Positions 35,931 through 44,490 are shown, numbered from the stretch's first letter. The stretch is DNA of 64,000 nt from Roseivirga sp. (GCA_021404565.1 JAAWWF010000028.1:248001-312000), one strand, 5' to 3'. Translations and numbers: made by a program. Notes: a model not told the origin generated them from the letters alone.

Positions 35931-36679
35931 AACTCAAAATCCAATTCATATTAATGCTCTCTGTTTTGCTGGTGAATAATGCACAAACGCAAACCACCTC
36001 TCCTGAATTGGCCAAGCTTATCCGGTCTGTACCGCAGATAAAGGATACGAGCCGATTGATCCATACACTCATAGAAGAATTCGAACTAGGAGTAGACTCT
36101 ATGGCTGCCGGTTTTGCCTCAACCATAGATCGTTTTGAAAAGGTCAGGATTCATAATAATCAGGAAGAGTTAATTCTGATTGAGTACAATTCTCACGATC
36201 GAGCTATGGCGCTGCTTCCTTATAAGCATCAATTCATTTTTAATATTCAAGGTGAATTGGTTTCAGGCTACCAGGCTGAGAGTTTCCGTTTCATTCAGCT
36301 CAATTCAGGGGAATCACCGCATCTCTTAATGCAAAACAGCACGGCTAAGGGGAACGGCTGGCACGAAATGTATAGTTGGCATGCCGATAGCCTGATAAAC
36401 GTCTTTGGGGGCTTTAGCGATTACTTTCCCAAAACCTACGATGCTCATGATGATTTTGGTTTGAACCAGCCATTTGAATTAAAGTTTAGTTTAAAAGATG
36501 ATAATAATGACGGCAGAACAGACCTGGTTTTTAGTGGCAATATTGTCGCCTACAATCATCCGAAAACTCCGGTTGAGTTCATTTTTCTGGCTACACGAAG
36601 AAGAGGTTTGGAAAGGTTTATCCAAAAAGAAAATTATTCCAAAAAGTATGCTTATCTGATTAAAAAGAAGAATCATTGA
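35927..36679 (+). CDS. Secreted protein of unknown function in an overlapping cassette
   Basis: 250 residues with a signal peptide (about 1-20, ending NNAQT). The body has strands ELILIEYNSHDRAMALLPY and HQFIFNIQGELVSGYQAESF. An acidic, calcium-binding-like repeat, FSLKDDNNDGRTDLVFSG, matches the D-x-N-x-D-G pattern of EF-hand/VCBS-type loops. No family recognised. It overlaps the upstream micro-gene by 4 bases and the downstream HAD-like gene by 4 bases. Confidence 0.65.
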   Translation: MKLKIQFILMLSVLLVNNAQTQTTSPELAKLIRSVPQIKDTSRLIHTLIEEFELGVDSMAAGFASTIDRFEKVRIHNNQEELILIEYNSHDRAMALLPYKHQFIFNIQGELVSGYQAESFRFIQLNSGESPHLLMQNSTAKGNGWHEMYSWHADSLINVFGGFSDYFPKTYDAHDDFGLNQPFELKFSLKDDNNDGRTDLVFSGNIVAYNHPKTPVEFIFLATRRRGLERFIQKENYSKKYAYLIKKKNH

Positions 36680-37086
36680 CAAAAGTCTACATTGATATAG
36701 ATGGAGTATTGCTAACGAAGAAGATGACCTTGCCGGAGGATGGAGCCATGCTCATAGACTATCTTCTCGAAAATTTTGATTGCTTGTGGTTGACGACACA
36801 CTGCAGAGGAGGTGAGAATAAGACACTCTCCTATCTGAGGCAATTCTATACCCCTGAGCTTATTAAAAAGCTCGAACGGATTAATCCAACAGACTGGTCT
36901 ACACTAAAAACCGAGGCCATTGATATGAGTTCTGACTTCATTTGGCTGGAAGACTACCCTATGGAAGCAGAGAAGTTGATTTTGAGGAGAAATAACAAAA
37001 GCGACTCTTTGATTCAGGTAGACCTAAACAGGCCAGATGAGTTGAAACGAGTTAAACAGAGGCTGGTACGGTTCAAAACCTTGTAA
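36676..37086 (+). CDS. HAD-like hydrolase-fold protein
   Basis: 136 residues starting with TTG at 36676, which overlaps the previous stop (TTGA). The N-terminal KVYIDIDGVLL is the HAD motif I with nucleophile D7 and acid D9 (D-x-D). LWLTTHCRGG supplies a motif II threonine and FIWLEDYP an acidic motif resembling motif III/IV. The protein is short and lacks a large cap, like small HAD-type phosphatases of the NIF/5'-nucleotidase branch. Its partner genes suggest a role in the same three-gene cassette; the substrate is unknown. Confidence 0.75.
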   Translation: MTKVYIDIDGVLLTKKMTLPEDGAMLIDYLLENFDCLWLTTHCRGGENKTLSYLRQFYTPELIKKLERINPTDWSTLKTEAIDMSSDFIWLEDYPMEAEKLILRRNNKSDSLIQVDLNRPDELKRVKQRLVRFKTL

Positions 37087-37351
37087 CCAACCTTTTTTCA
37101 TAATTATTGTTAAGAATATCAAAATTTATATTTATAGAAACTGACATCATCTAAGTTTCAAAGTTCGATTCATCCATCTAGTGGTAAAAACACAGGCCTT
37201 CTCCTAAAATGGTATTGCAGAAGCTCCCCTGTTTTAAGGATTTTTCCATAGTAAACATTATATTTATTGTAATTAATAAAATAATTATACTATTGTTGTT
37301 CAGGAGATCACCGAAAATCCTGAAAAGAGTAGGCAATTAAAAAGCTTATCA

Positions 37352-37576
37352 ATGAAAAAGCTGTTATCAACATTACTTACCACCGCATTTATCTTTGTTC
37401 TTATGTGCAGCAGCCTGGTTAACCAATCGGAGGCCATGTATTTTGGAAAAAAGAAGGCGAAGGCAGTAGTTACCTATGACGAAAACGGACATCCACAAAT
37501 CGACTGTTCAACCTGCGACCCTGCAGGAATTTGTACAGTTACCGATTGTGATGACCCTGTAATCGGAGGTTTGTAA
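37352..37576 (+). CDS. Exported cysteine-rich peptide precursor
   Basis: 74 residues. The leader (about 1-28, MKKLLSTLLTTAFIFVLMCS plus SLVNQSEA) is a signal peptide; the mature part is a basic patch (YFGKKKAKAVV) and a C-terminal region with four cysteines, C52, C55, C61 and C66, in DCSTCDPAGICTVTDCDDP. The layout and the following propeller gene resemble the NVEALA-peptide/beta-propeller pairs of Bacteroidota, but the NVEALA motif itself is absent. A terminator right after it should make this peptide far more abundant than the downstream protein. Confidence 0.7.
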   Translation: MKKLLSTLLTTAFIFVLMCSSLVNQSEAMYFGKKKAKAVVTYDENGHPQIDCSTCDPAGICTVTDCDDPVIGGL

Positions 37577-37586
37577 AATTCATTCA

Positions 37587-37625
37587 AAGGTGCTTTTACC
37601 AAGTTAGGAGCACCTTATTTTTTAT
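37587..37625 (+). terminator. Terminator between the peptide gene and the DUF4221 gene
   Basis: AAGGTGCT (37587-37594) and AGCACCTT (37609-37616) form a perfect 8-bp stem with a 14-nt loop, followed by ATTTTTTATT. It ends 8 bp before the DUF4221 start, so DUF4221 expression depends on read-through or a very short separate promoter. Confidence 0.8.
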
Positions 37626-37632
37626 TACTACC

Positions 37633-38886
37633 ATGAGCCATAAAAAACATCAAAAATACCTGCGAGCCACCCTCTTCCCTGTCATCGCACTCGCTGTCAT
37701 TATTAGCATTTTCTTCCAAATCAACTCTGAGGATTCAGAATCTGCCTCAATCGAAGTGTTGAAGGAGGCAGTTGACGGCCGATTACATATAGAAGATTCC
37801 ATAAATCTGGAGGAATTGTATAAGAATGCCTTGTCTTTCAAGTTGAAAGAGGCCGAAGACCAATCAATGGATATCTGGTTTCATGATGGAGCAGGCCTGA
37901 CCATCAATAAGTTTAGTCTGGAAGGAAGGCATGTCAATTCCATTGTCCTTCCCCCTATCAATGAACCTGTCGGACTCAATAGAGTTTCCGATTTCTTCGT
38001 CTACAACAAGGATTCAATTTTTGTCTATGATGCTCAATACAGGCGTCTTTTGCTGACTAATGAAAAATCAGATGTGCTGAACCTCTGGCTTATCAACAAC
38101 TACATACCAGAGCTATCTGCAGGCAGAAACAATGAGATAATAGATGTATACAAAAATGAAAAGAATGAGCTAAAAATTGACCTGACTGGTTATTCCAATA
38201 TCTACTACCAGTCTGATCCGAACTTCTTTCGGAAGAATTCCCTGGTCTATCAAATCAACTTAAGTACGGAACAGGTCTCACGAGGCCTTCCTTACCCGGA
38301 AAAGAGTCCTTACCTGGATCATTTGTTCTGGAGTGGTGTGATGCCCTATGTTAGGAAAGCAGAAAACGGTTACCTGGCCGTATTCCCCCTGGATGAGAAG
38401 ATTTATCGCTATGACCTGGCTCTGGCATTCAAAGATGTGATTGACTCAAAACCCAATAATTTCCCCCGTGCCATTGGCAACAAATATGGCAATCCGCAGG
38501 AAATGAACTTTGCCCGAATTGACAGGAAGTTAAATGGCTTCAATCTTAAAACCAGAGGTGTCTTTAATACGCACAATGAGCAAGTTTTTGCAAAAATCTA
38601 CAGAGCTCCCTTGGGTGACCATGATGAAATACCGGATGACTATGCCAGTTTTCTAATGGGAGATTATCCCTCAAAACACTACCTCCAGGTATTTAAGGTC
38701 GAAGGTGATTCCTTTGTCAAGAAATACAGTGATATCGAAATCAGCAGACTCGGGCTTGGAAACCTGTTACATATTGACGGTGCGGGTCGCTATTATTTCC
38801 TTAAAAACGACCCTGAGAGTGAGGCAAACGTCATTGTGATTTGCCGGCCTGGCCCCGATAACAAGCAAATTGCCTATGCTGATTGA
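37633..38886 (+). CDS. DUF4221 family protein (six-bladed propeller-like), membrane anchored
   Basis: 417 residues. An N-terminal hydrophobic helix (about 13-29, FPVIALAVIISIFF) follows a basic stretch, consistent with an uncleaved anchor. The rest resembles DUF4221, a Bacteroidota family predicted to be a beta-propeller: repeated strand motifs such as LTINKFSLEGRHVNSIVLP, DFFVYNKDSIFVYDAQYRRL and LVYQINLSTEQVS. It follows the cysteine-rich peptide gene across a terminator, so it may bind, process or sense that peptide; this is inferred from the analogous NVEALA pairs. Confidence 0.75.
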   Translation: MSHKKHQKYLRATLFPVIALAVIISIFFQINSEDSESASIEVLKEAVDGRLHIEDSINLEELYKNALSFKLKEAEDQSMDIWFHDGAGLTINKFSLEGRHVNSIVLPPINEPVGLNRVSDFFVYNKDSIFVYDAQYRRLLLTNEKSDVLNLWLINNYIPELSAGRNNEIIDVYKNEKNELKIDLTGYSNIYYQSDPNFFRKNSLVYQINLSTEQVSRGLPYPEKSPYLDHLFWSGVMPYVRKAENGYLAVFPLDEKIYRYDLALAFKDVIDSKPNNFPRAIGNKYGNPQEMNFARIDRKLNGFNLKTRGVFNTHNEQVFAKIYRAPLGDHDEIPDDYASFLMGDYPSKHYLQVFKVEGDSFVKKYSDIEISRLGLGNLLHIDGAGRYYFLKNDPESEANVIVICRPGPDNKQIAYAD

Positions 38887-38912
38887 GCAAAGGCTTGTAA
38901 GGTACTTATACC

Positions 38913-38955
38913 CTGATGGAAAAAGGGCCGATTGTTGAGTGGTTCGGCTCATCAG
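38913..38955. terminator. Nested hairpin between convergent DUF4221 and gabD genes
   Basis: CTGATG (38913-38918) pairs with CATCAG (38950-38955) around an inner GCCGA/TCGGC stem. It sits in the 73-bp gap between two convergent stop codons. No T-tract, so the terminator role is only positional. Confidence 0.3.
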
Positions 38956-38959
38956 TGCC

Positions 38960-40417
38960 TCAGGTTTTAATGCTGAGGTACTTGGTTACCAGATAGTCAT
39001 CCAGGCCATATTTGGAACCCTCCCTTCCGAAACCACTTTGCTTTACGCCACCAAAGGGGGCAGCTGCATCTGATATAATCCCAGTATTAATCCCTACCAT
39101 TCCATATTCCAGGGCCTCGGCTACTTTCCAGATCAGGGCATTGTCCTTTCCATAGAAATAGGCTGCGAGGCCCGCATCCGTGTTATTGGCGAGTCGAATC
39201 ACCTCGTCCACTGTCTCAAATTTATACACTGCTGCTACCGGGCCGAAGATCTCTTCGCTGCTAATCTTCATTTCGAACCTGGCATCAGTAATAATAGTGG
39301 GTAAATACAGCAAGGACCCCGAATAGAAACGATGGCCTCCCAACTCCAGGCTTGCCCCACATTCCAGGGCGTCTTTGACAAGGCCTTCCACTTTTGTCGC
39401 TGCCTTTTCATTGATCAAGGGACCAATGTTCACACCTTCATTCAAACCAGAGCCTAGCCTAAGTTTGTCAGTAGCTACCTTCAACTTCTCGACAAACACG
39501 TCATACACAGCTTCCTGCACATAAATTCTGTTGGCGCAAACACATGTTTGCCCTGCATTTCTGTATTTAGAGACTATCGCTCCCTCCACTGCCGCATCTA
39601 CATCCGCATCATTAAAAACAATGAAAGGAGCATTTCCGCCCAGCTCCAGAGAGAGCTTTTTCACAGTATCAGCACACTGTTTCATCAGGAGCTTGCCTAT
39701 AGCTGTAGAACCGGTAAAAGAAAGCTTTTTTACGACCGGAGATGAAGTAAGTACCTCGCCTGCCTCTGCAGCCTGTGTAGTGGTGATTACATTGAATACT
39801 CCGGGTGGTACTCCTGCCTCACTGGCCAAATAAGCTATGGCTAATGCTGAGAAAGGCGTTTCTTCGGAAGGTTTAAGCACCACGGTACAGCCAGCAGCCA
39901 AAGCCGGTGCCACCTTGCGGGTAATCATGGCATTGGGGAAATTCCAGGGGGTAATAGCAGCCACCACACCAATTGGCTGTTTTAGTACGATAGTACGCTT
40001 ATCTGCCTGCGGGCCGGGGATAGTATCTCCATAGACGCGCTTAGCCTCTTCAGCAAACCATTCTATATAGGAAGCTCCATAAGCAATCTCTCCACGAGAC
40101 TCAGTCAGGGGCTTTCCTTGTTCCAGAGTCAATAATATGGCCAGGTCTTCCTGATTTTCTAAAACAAGGTTGTGCCATCGTTTCAGTATGCGGGAACGAT
40201 CAATGGCCGCCAAAGCCTGCCAACTCGCTAAAGCCGTATGAGCAGCTACAATTGCTTCCTCAGTTTCTTCTACTCCTCCATCCGCTACTTTACCCAGCAA
40301 TTCGTGATCAAAAGGATTGTAAACATCAAAGGTTTGACCATCGGCAGCACTGATCCAATGTCCATTTATAAACAATTGGCTATTAACAAGTTGCCTATTT
40401 TTAATTAGACTCAACAT
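38960..40417 (-). CDS. gabD: NAD(P)-dependent succinate-semialdehyde dehydrogenase
   Basis: 485 residues, the usual length. Aldehyde dehydrogenase motifs are complete: AAITPWNFPNAMITRKVAPA, FTGSTAIGKLL (cofactor binding), LSLELGGNAPFIVF with the catalytic Glu, and NAGQTCVCANRIYVQ with the catalytic Cys; ISSEEIFGPVAAVYKF is near the end. The Pro-Trp-Asn and cysteine contexts match GabD/class 5 enzymes, oxidising succinate semialdehyde to succinate in GABA catabolism. It lies 36 bp downstream of the second nucleotidyltransferase gene on the same strand, so read-through from the RNA-repair operon is possible, but a functional link is not obvious. Confidence 0.9.
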   Translation of the reverse strand: MLSLIKNRQLVNSQLFINGHWISAADGQTFDVYNPFDHELLGKVADGGVEETEEAIVAAHTALASWQALAAIDRSRILKRWHNLVLENQEDLAILLTLEQGKPLTESRGEIAYGASYIEWFAEEAKRVYGDTIPGPQADKRTIVLKQPIGVVAAITPWNFPNAMITRKVAPALAAGCTVVLKPSEETPFSALAIAYLASEAGVPPGVFNVITTTQAAEAGEVLTSSPVVKKLSFTGSTAIGKLLMKQCADTVKKLSLELGGNAPFIVFNDADVDAAVEGAIVSKYRNAGQTCVCANRIYVQEAVYDVFVEKLKVATDKLRLGSGLNEGVNIGPLINEKAATKVEGLVKDALECGASLELGGHRFYSGSLLYLPTIITDARFEMKISSEEIFGPVAAVYKFETVDEVIRLANNTDAGLAAYFYGKDNALIWKVAEALEYGMVGINTGIISDAAAPFGGVKQSGFGREGSKYGLDDYLVTKYLSIKT

Positions 40418-40453
40418 TTAACAGATATTTATTCATCAATCATCATCAGTTGA

Positions 40454-41512
40454 TCAGCCATTCAATTTATAAAAACCTTTCCTGATACTCACCAAAAGCT
40501 TGTTAATCAAAGCCAGGTCTGGTGTTGATGGCAAATCAGAAATCGGATACACCTGCTGAATCCTTTCGATCTTCTGATTGGCTTCTTTGAGCAAATCATC
40601 ATACTGCAGTTCGCCCCGCTTAATGGACAGCAAATACTCGCGATCAGGCCTGCGCACATTCAGCTTACCGCTCGCTCCTATTTCTTCGGCTACCGAAAGT
40701 AAACGAATGGTGTGCATCATATTTTTCGCATCGTAATTTTTACCATGATCAAGTGTATTCTGATAACGATGATCATTTCGTTTTTCCACCCACTCCCAAT
40801 ACTCCTTATAATCTTTGCAATAAGTACTGTAAGCAGATTTATTGAAAGACATAATAGCAATAGGCGCTACTCCTTTCGGAATAGAGCTCAAGGCAATATC
40901 ATTCGCTTCTTCTTTTCTTATTACACCCTTGTAAGCCGTTTTACCATGATAAAGCCCATACATATCGGGCATATGGGCAATTCGTGACAGACCACAATCA
41001 GACTGATTCAGGCTGTTTTTGGCCAGGAAACGGGCAACGGGAACCGAGCCCTGTCCATGTGAAACGTAGCAAAAGTCCAGCACACCTTTACGCTCTTTGT
41101 CCATAGGATTCAGAATCTTCTTGTTCAACCCCTTTGCTTTCTTTACCTGGGTCATGGCATAGCCACCGAAACTGTGCTCGCAAAGTCTGGAAAGGAAGTT
41201 CTCATTTCTGATTTGCTCAAACAACGGATGCATCAACCTGATACAATCATCAGGTGAGTACAGCAGCTCCAGAATATTCGGGTTGTTTTTGGCTAAAAGC
41301 TCCATAAAACGTCTAAGCTCGTAATAGACCGTGTCATTCGTTTCATCACTGACCTGATCAACCTTATCAAGCCCCAGAAATTGTTGCTCAGACAACACAA
41401 AAACGCCTTTGATATCCACATCCGAATGCTCAGTCTGAAGGCCATAGGCATGGCTTCCACTGAGACATTCGAATATGATCAGGTTTTGATCTTTCAGATC
41501 CTGAATCGTCAT
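40454..41512 (-). CDS. YcgL-like nucleotidyltransferase 2 of the RNA-repair locus
   Basis: 352 residues. The polymerase-beta-type nucleotidyltransferase core is at the N-terminus: FECLSGSHAYGLQTEHSDVD, with GS and D-x-D metal ligands, then IKGVFVLSE. A helical C-terminal region follows, with MDKERKGVLDFCYVSHGQGS and HDRYQ-like basic segments, as in COG3541 (YcgL). The family has no firmly assigned substrate; beside RtcB a tRNA or RNA 3'-end, or another small acceptor, is plausible. Its start overlaps the preceding nucleotidyltransferase by 4 bases. Confidence 0.85.
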   Translation of the reverse strand: MTIQDLKDQNLIIFECLSGSHAYGLQTEHSDVDIKGVFVLSEQQFLGLDKVDQVSDETNDTVYYELRRFMELLAKNNPNILELLYSPDDCIRLMHPLFEQIRNENFLSRLCEHSFGGYAMTQVKKAKGLNKKILNPMDKERKGVLDFCYVSHGQGSVPVARFLAKNSLNQSDCGLSRIAHMPDMYGLYHGKTAYKGVIRKEEANDIALSSIPKGVAPIAIMSFNKSAYSTYCKDYKEYWEWVEKRNDHRYQNTLDHGKNYDAKNMMHTIRLLSVAEEIGASGKLNVRRPDREYLLSIKRGELQYDDLLKEANQKIERIQQVYPISDLPSTPDLALINKLLVSIRKGFYKLNG

Positions 41513-42273
41513 TTATAACCTCCTTTTACCGTTTTAATAAAAAAATCATTCAGCACGCTGAAATCTCCATTTCCGGCACTCAGCTCTGTTAGCTTTACAC
41601 CATTGGCTTCAAAGGTGCTGCTTAGAAAAGCATCAATGAGTTTGTCTGAAGCACTGAGGTATGACTCGTTTTCGCGCGACTTTATTTCCATCAACTCTTC
41701 GATTCTTCGCCTCACAGGCGCTTCCACCAGTTCAAGCATATCAGCAAATACAATGGGCGCCATGGTGTTCATTTTTCTGATCCACGACACTGCCAGCGTA
41801 GTTCTCAATGCGTAAAAATAACTTTTTAGCTTCACCTCTTCTTTTCCTACACATGCTTCGATGTACTTCAGCGACATGCTGTGGTAATGATGTGCTACCG
41901 CCACGGGAGAGAAGAAATCTGCAGCAAGCTCAGAGAACTTTTGTTTAAATCCATTAACCTCCCCATATACAATTGGGGACTGGATCCACTCCAGCGGTGA
42001 AGCATTCGACTTTTTGAGCAGCCTCAGCCCTTTCCGCAGCTCCCAGCCTGTTATATCGAGCTCATGCTTATCTATGGGAAGGTTTATAGTGTCTTTACCC
42101 TCTGAGAGCGACAAGTACCAGTCTGGCTTATGCACATAGATAAACCGAACATCGTAGTCACTGTCGGGTGAAGGAAAGCCCCATGCCCGCGAACCGGATT
42201 CGCAGGCATAGAGCATTGTTATATCATGTTCTTTGGATAGCTCTTTAAGCTTATCCAGAATTAGCTTTTTCAT
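41509..42273 (-). CDS. YcgL-like nucleotidyltransferase 1 of the RNA-repair locus
   Basis: 254 residues. The catalytic core is intact: LYACESGSRAWGFPSPDSDY, followed by DVRFIYVHKPDWYLSL, giving the GS motif and the D-x-D pair. The later region (LEWIQSPIVYGEV, YFYALRTTLAVSWI) is helical, as in the YcgL family. It is a paralogue of the next gene but about 100 residues shorter. Two different nucleotidyltransferases in tandem suggest two substrates or a heteromer. It follows the unknown 195-residue protein after 12 bp, and overlaps its paralogue by 4 bases. Confidence 0.85.
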   Translation of the reverse strand: MKKLILDKLKELSKEHDITMLYACESGSRAWGFPSPDSDYDVRFIYVHKPDWYLSLSEGKDTINLPIDKHELDITGWELRKGLRLLKKSNASPLEWIQSPIVYGEVNGFKQKFSELAADFFSPVAVAHHYHSMSLKYIEACVGKEEVKLKSYFYALRTTLAVSWIRKMNTMAPIVFADMLELVEAPVRRRIEELMEIKSRENESYLSASDKLIDAFLSSTFEANGVKLTELSAGNGDFSVLNDFFIKTVKGGYK

Positions 42274-42285
42274 TAGTTCTTTAAT

Positions 42286-42873
42286 TCAATCCATCCAATA
42301 AAAGAAACAATCAAACACTCTATATGGTGTTTCACCTAATAGAGTTGGTATTTCTATCTCAAAAGAGAGGTTCCTAGCCAGTGTTCCCCTGGGAGGTATG
42401 CTGAATCCAAACTCAGTCAATGTTGTTTTTATACGTTTCAACTCCTGCTCCCAAACTTCTGACGGAAGACTCTCAAGTATATCTGGCTCCAGAAAATGAG
42501 CCCCTCCTCCTGTTTCCTTACCATTCATATAGGTCTTTATCCAATGCCCGGCTCCATAAACAACGACAGGTGCCACTCGTGACAAATAGACCATCAAGCC
42601 ATTAGTAGTAAGAGAAACGCCATTCTCATGATGCTCCTTTGTAATATCGCTTTTATCTTTTTTCGAGATATTCAAAGGCACATAGGAAGCATAACCACTT
42701 CCGTAATTGTTAAAGTCCGCTTCAATGGATAGCGATCCTATATCACCTAATCTCCCCACTAACTGACACAGGAATTCTTCAATTTTTCGACTATTCCCTG
42801 TGCTATATGGAAAGACATCCGAAACAGCAAAACCATCTACTAAATCTCTTAAATATGATTCTTCAAAAGTCAT
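42286..42873 (-). CDS. Unknown protein between rtcB and the nucleotidyltransferases
   Basis: 195 residues when started at 42873 (MTFEESYLRDLVDGF), which leaves a 10-bp gap to rtcB; the upstream start at 42915 would overlap rtcB by 32 bp. No family recognised and no signal peptide. It has a mixed fold with aromatic-rich strands (ASYVPLNIS, APVVVYGAGHWIKTY, ARNLSFEIEIPTLLG, YRVFDCFFYWMD). The region looks more AT-rich than its neighbours, so later insertion is possible. Its tight placement inside the operon suggests a role in RNA repair or its control; function not assigned. Confidence 0.65.
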   Translation of the reverse strand: MTFEESYLRDLVDGFAVSDVFPYSTGNSRKIEEFLCQLVGRLGDIGSLSIEADFNNYGSGYASYVPLNISKKDKSDITKEHHENGVSLTTNGLMVYLSRVAPVVVYGAGHWIKTYMNGKETGGGAHFLEPDILESLPSEVWEQELKRIKTTLTEFGFSIPPRGTLARNLSFEIEIPTLLGETPYRVFDCFFYWMD

Positions 42874-42883
42874 GACGTGTCGA

Positions 42884-44290
42884 TTAATCTGATTCTTTAA
42901 ACTTCTGATCGCCACACATTCTCACAATTTTTGGCTGGAAAGACCCGATGACATCTACCAGGTCTTCCTGAGATTGCATCACCTTCTTAATGTCTTTATA
43001 AGCCATAGGCGCTTCATCCAGGCCTGAGCCTATTACTTCCACACCCGCATCGTGAATATGCGTTGAAACCTCTTTTTGATTCAGGGTTCTTTTTGCCTGG
43101 GTTCTGGACATCGCCCTACCCGCACCATGTGAAGCAGAGTTGATAGATGACTCGTCACCCTTACCCCTCACAATATAGCCCGGAGCCGTCATGGAACCCG
43201 GTATAATACCCAACACCCCTTTACCAGCTGGCGTAGCACCCTTTCTGTGCACGATGATCTCATTGCCTTGTGCATCCTGCTCTTTCCAGGCGAAGTTATG
43301 GTGATTTTCTACCATTGTCACCGGAGATGCTCTCAGCCCAACTGCCATACGCTCATGAATCTGATGATGACATGCTGAGGCATAATCACCTGCAAGGTTC
43401 ATGGCCAGCCAGTACTCCTGCCCTGCTTCTGTATCCAAATCCAGCCAGGCCAGGTGTTTAGCATCCTGAGGCAGCTTACACTGCTCCATTGCCAGTTTAG
43501 TATAATGACCGGCAATGGTGGCACCGAAACCTCTGGAACCGGAATGCGACAGTAATGCCAGGTATTGGCCTGTAGCCAAACCAAACTCGTTGTTCTCATC
43601 CAGTATCTCTGTGATTCCAAACTCTACAAAGTGGTTACCACCACCGGAAGAGCCGATCTGACTGTAAGCCTTGTCTTTCAGGCCCTTGATGAGACCTATC
43701 TCATCGAAAAGTGGGCTTTCCAACACAGCATGATCCTTAGGCTTTTTAAAAGTAGCTCTGCCAAACTGAGTGTTTCTCACCAGCATTTTCTTCAGGTCAT
43801 CTTTTCTATCCTCCAGCGTACCAGCAGGAAGATCGTATATGGTCATACACATTCTGCAACCAATATCCACGCCTACACCATAAGGAATCACAGCGTTTTC
43901 AGTGGCCAATACACCACCGATCGGCAAACCATAGCCATGATGAGCGTCAGGCATTAAAGCACCAGCTTTGGCTACCGGCAGTCTCATGGCGACTTCCATT
44001 TGATTGATAGCGCCTTGTTCAATGCCCTCAGCACCATATACTTTATACAAATCTGGTGTATCTCTTAGTTGACGAACTTCATCAACAGGAGCAATCAGTT
44101 CTGATGCTACCAGTGCCAAAATCTCATCTTTTGTATAAAGCTCGGGTGTAGCGATCACTTTGGTAAAAAGCTCCGTTAAGCTCTCCATTGTCAGTTCACT
44201 CAAAGGTCCCTGCGTTAATTGCATAACCAGTCCTATCACCTTTCCTTCAGGAAATCCGAGATCCAATATTTGCTTACCTGTTAGTTTCAT
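42884..44290 (-). CDS. rtcB: RtcB RNA-splicing ligase
   Basis: 468 residues. RtcB signatures are all present: MPDAHHGYGLPIGGVLATE, VGVDIGCRMCMTIYDL (metal Cys), GSSGGGNHFVEFG, LSHSGSRGFGATIAGHYT, ENHHNFAWKE and SINSASHGAGRAMSRTQAKR with the guanylylated histidine. It joins 2',3'-cyclic-phosphate or 3'-phosphate RNA ends to 5'-OH ends using GTP and Mn2+, repairing cleaved tRNAs. No archease (activator) or RtcA cyclase gene lies in the window. It lies downstream of the Y RNA terminator and has its own promoter with the 19-bp palindrome. Confidence 0.96.
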   Translation of the reverse strand: MKLTGKQILDLGFPEGKVIGLVMQLTQGPLSELTMESLTELFTKVIATPELYTKDEILALVASELIAPVDEVRQLRDTPDLYKVYGAEGIEQGAINQMEVAMRLPVAKAGALMPDAHHGYGLPIGGVLATENAVIPYGVGVDIGCRMCMTIYDLPAGTLEDRKDDLKKMLVRNTQFGRATFKKPKDHAVLESPLFDEIGLIKGLKDKAYSQIGSSGGGNHFVEFGITEILDENNEFGLATGQYLALLSHSGSRGFGATIAGHYTKLAMEQCKLPQDAKHLAWLDLDTEAGQEYWLAMNLAGDYASACHHQIHERMAVGLRASPVTMVENHHNFAWKEQDAQGNEIIVHRKGATPAGKGVLGIIPGSMTAPGYIVRGKGDESSINSASHGAGRAMSRTQAKRTLNQKEVSTHIHDAGVEVIGSGLDEAPMAYKDIKKVMQSQEDLVDVIGSFQPKIVRMCGDQKFKESD

Positions 44291-44315
44291 TTTCTTCTTT
44301 ATTTTAAATCTGTGT

Positions 44316-44351
44316 CAAAGAAAGTGTGATGCTACGCAGTCTTTTTGCGTA
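44316..44351 (-). promoter_or_regulatory. rtcB promoter with 19-bp palindrome, candidate operator of the WYL-PhyH regulator
   Basis: TACGCAGTCTTTTTGCGTA (plus strand 44333-44351) has perfect TACGCA/TGCGTA arms with a 7-bp spacer. On the transcribed strand it is followed after exactly 12 bp by CTTTG (44316-44320), which resembles the TTTG half of the Bacteroidota -7 box, and the rtcB ATG comes 25 bp later. The identical site, spacing and box occur upstream of the ro gene. The palindrome occupies the -33 position, which suggests activation by a bound protein. Confidence 0.7.
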
Positions 44352-44455
44352 CTGGAAAAGAAAGTTCATTCTAGTCAAAAAACCTAAAGGAAAGTCCTGT
44401 CAAACACTTCAAAAGGGACTAACCACTGAGGCTTTGAAAATAACTCGCTGAACAT

Positions 44456-44486
44456 AAAAAAACCACCTCGGTTTCCCGAAGTGGTT
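44456..44486 (-). terminator. Rho-independent terminator of the ro-Y RNA transcript
   Basis: On the minus strand, AACCACTTCGG-GAAA-CCGAGGTGGTT forms an 11-bp stem with a stable GNRA tetraloop, followed by at least seven T. It directly follows the fourth Y RNA and separates the array from the rtcB promoter. Confidence 0.9.
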
Positions 44487-44490
44487 TAAA

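Noticed and set aside
44291-44450. Sigma-54 promoter upstream of rtcB as in RtcR systems
   Set aside because: I see no GG-N10-GC type -24/-12 pair and no RtcR gene in the window.
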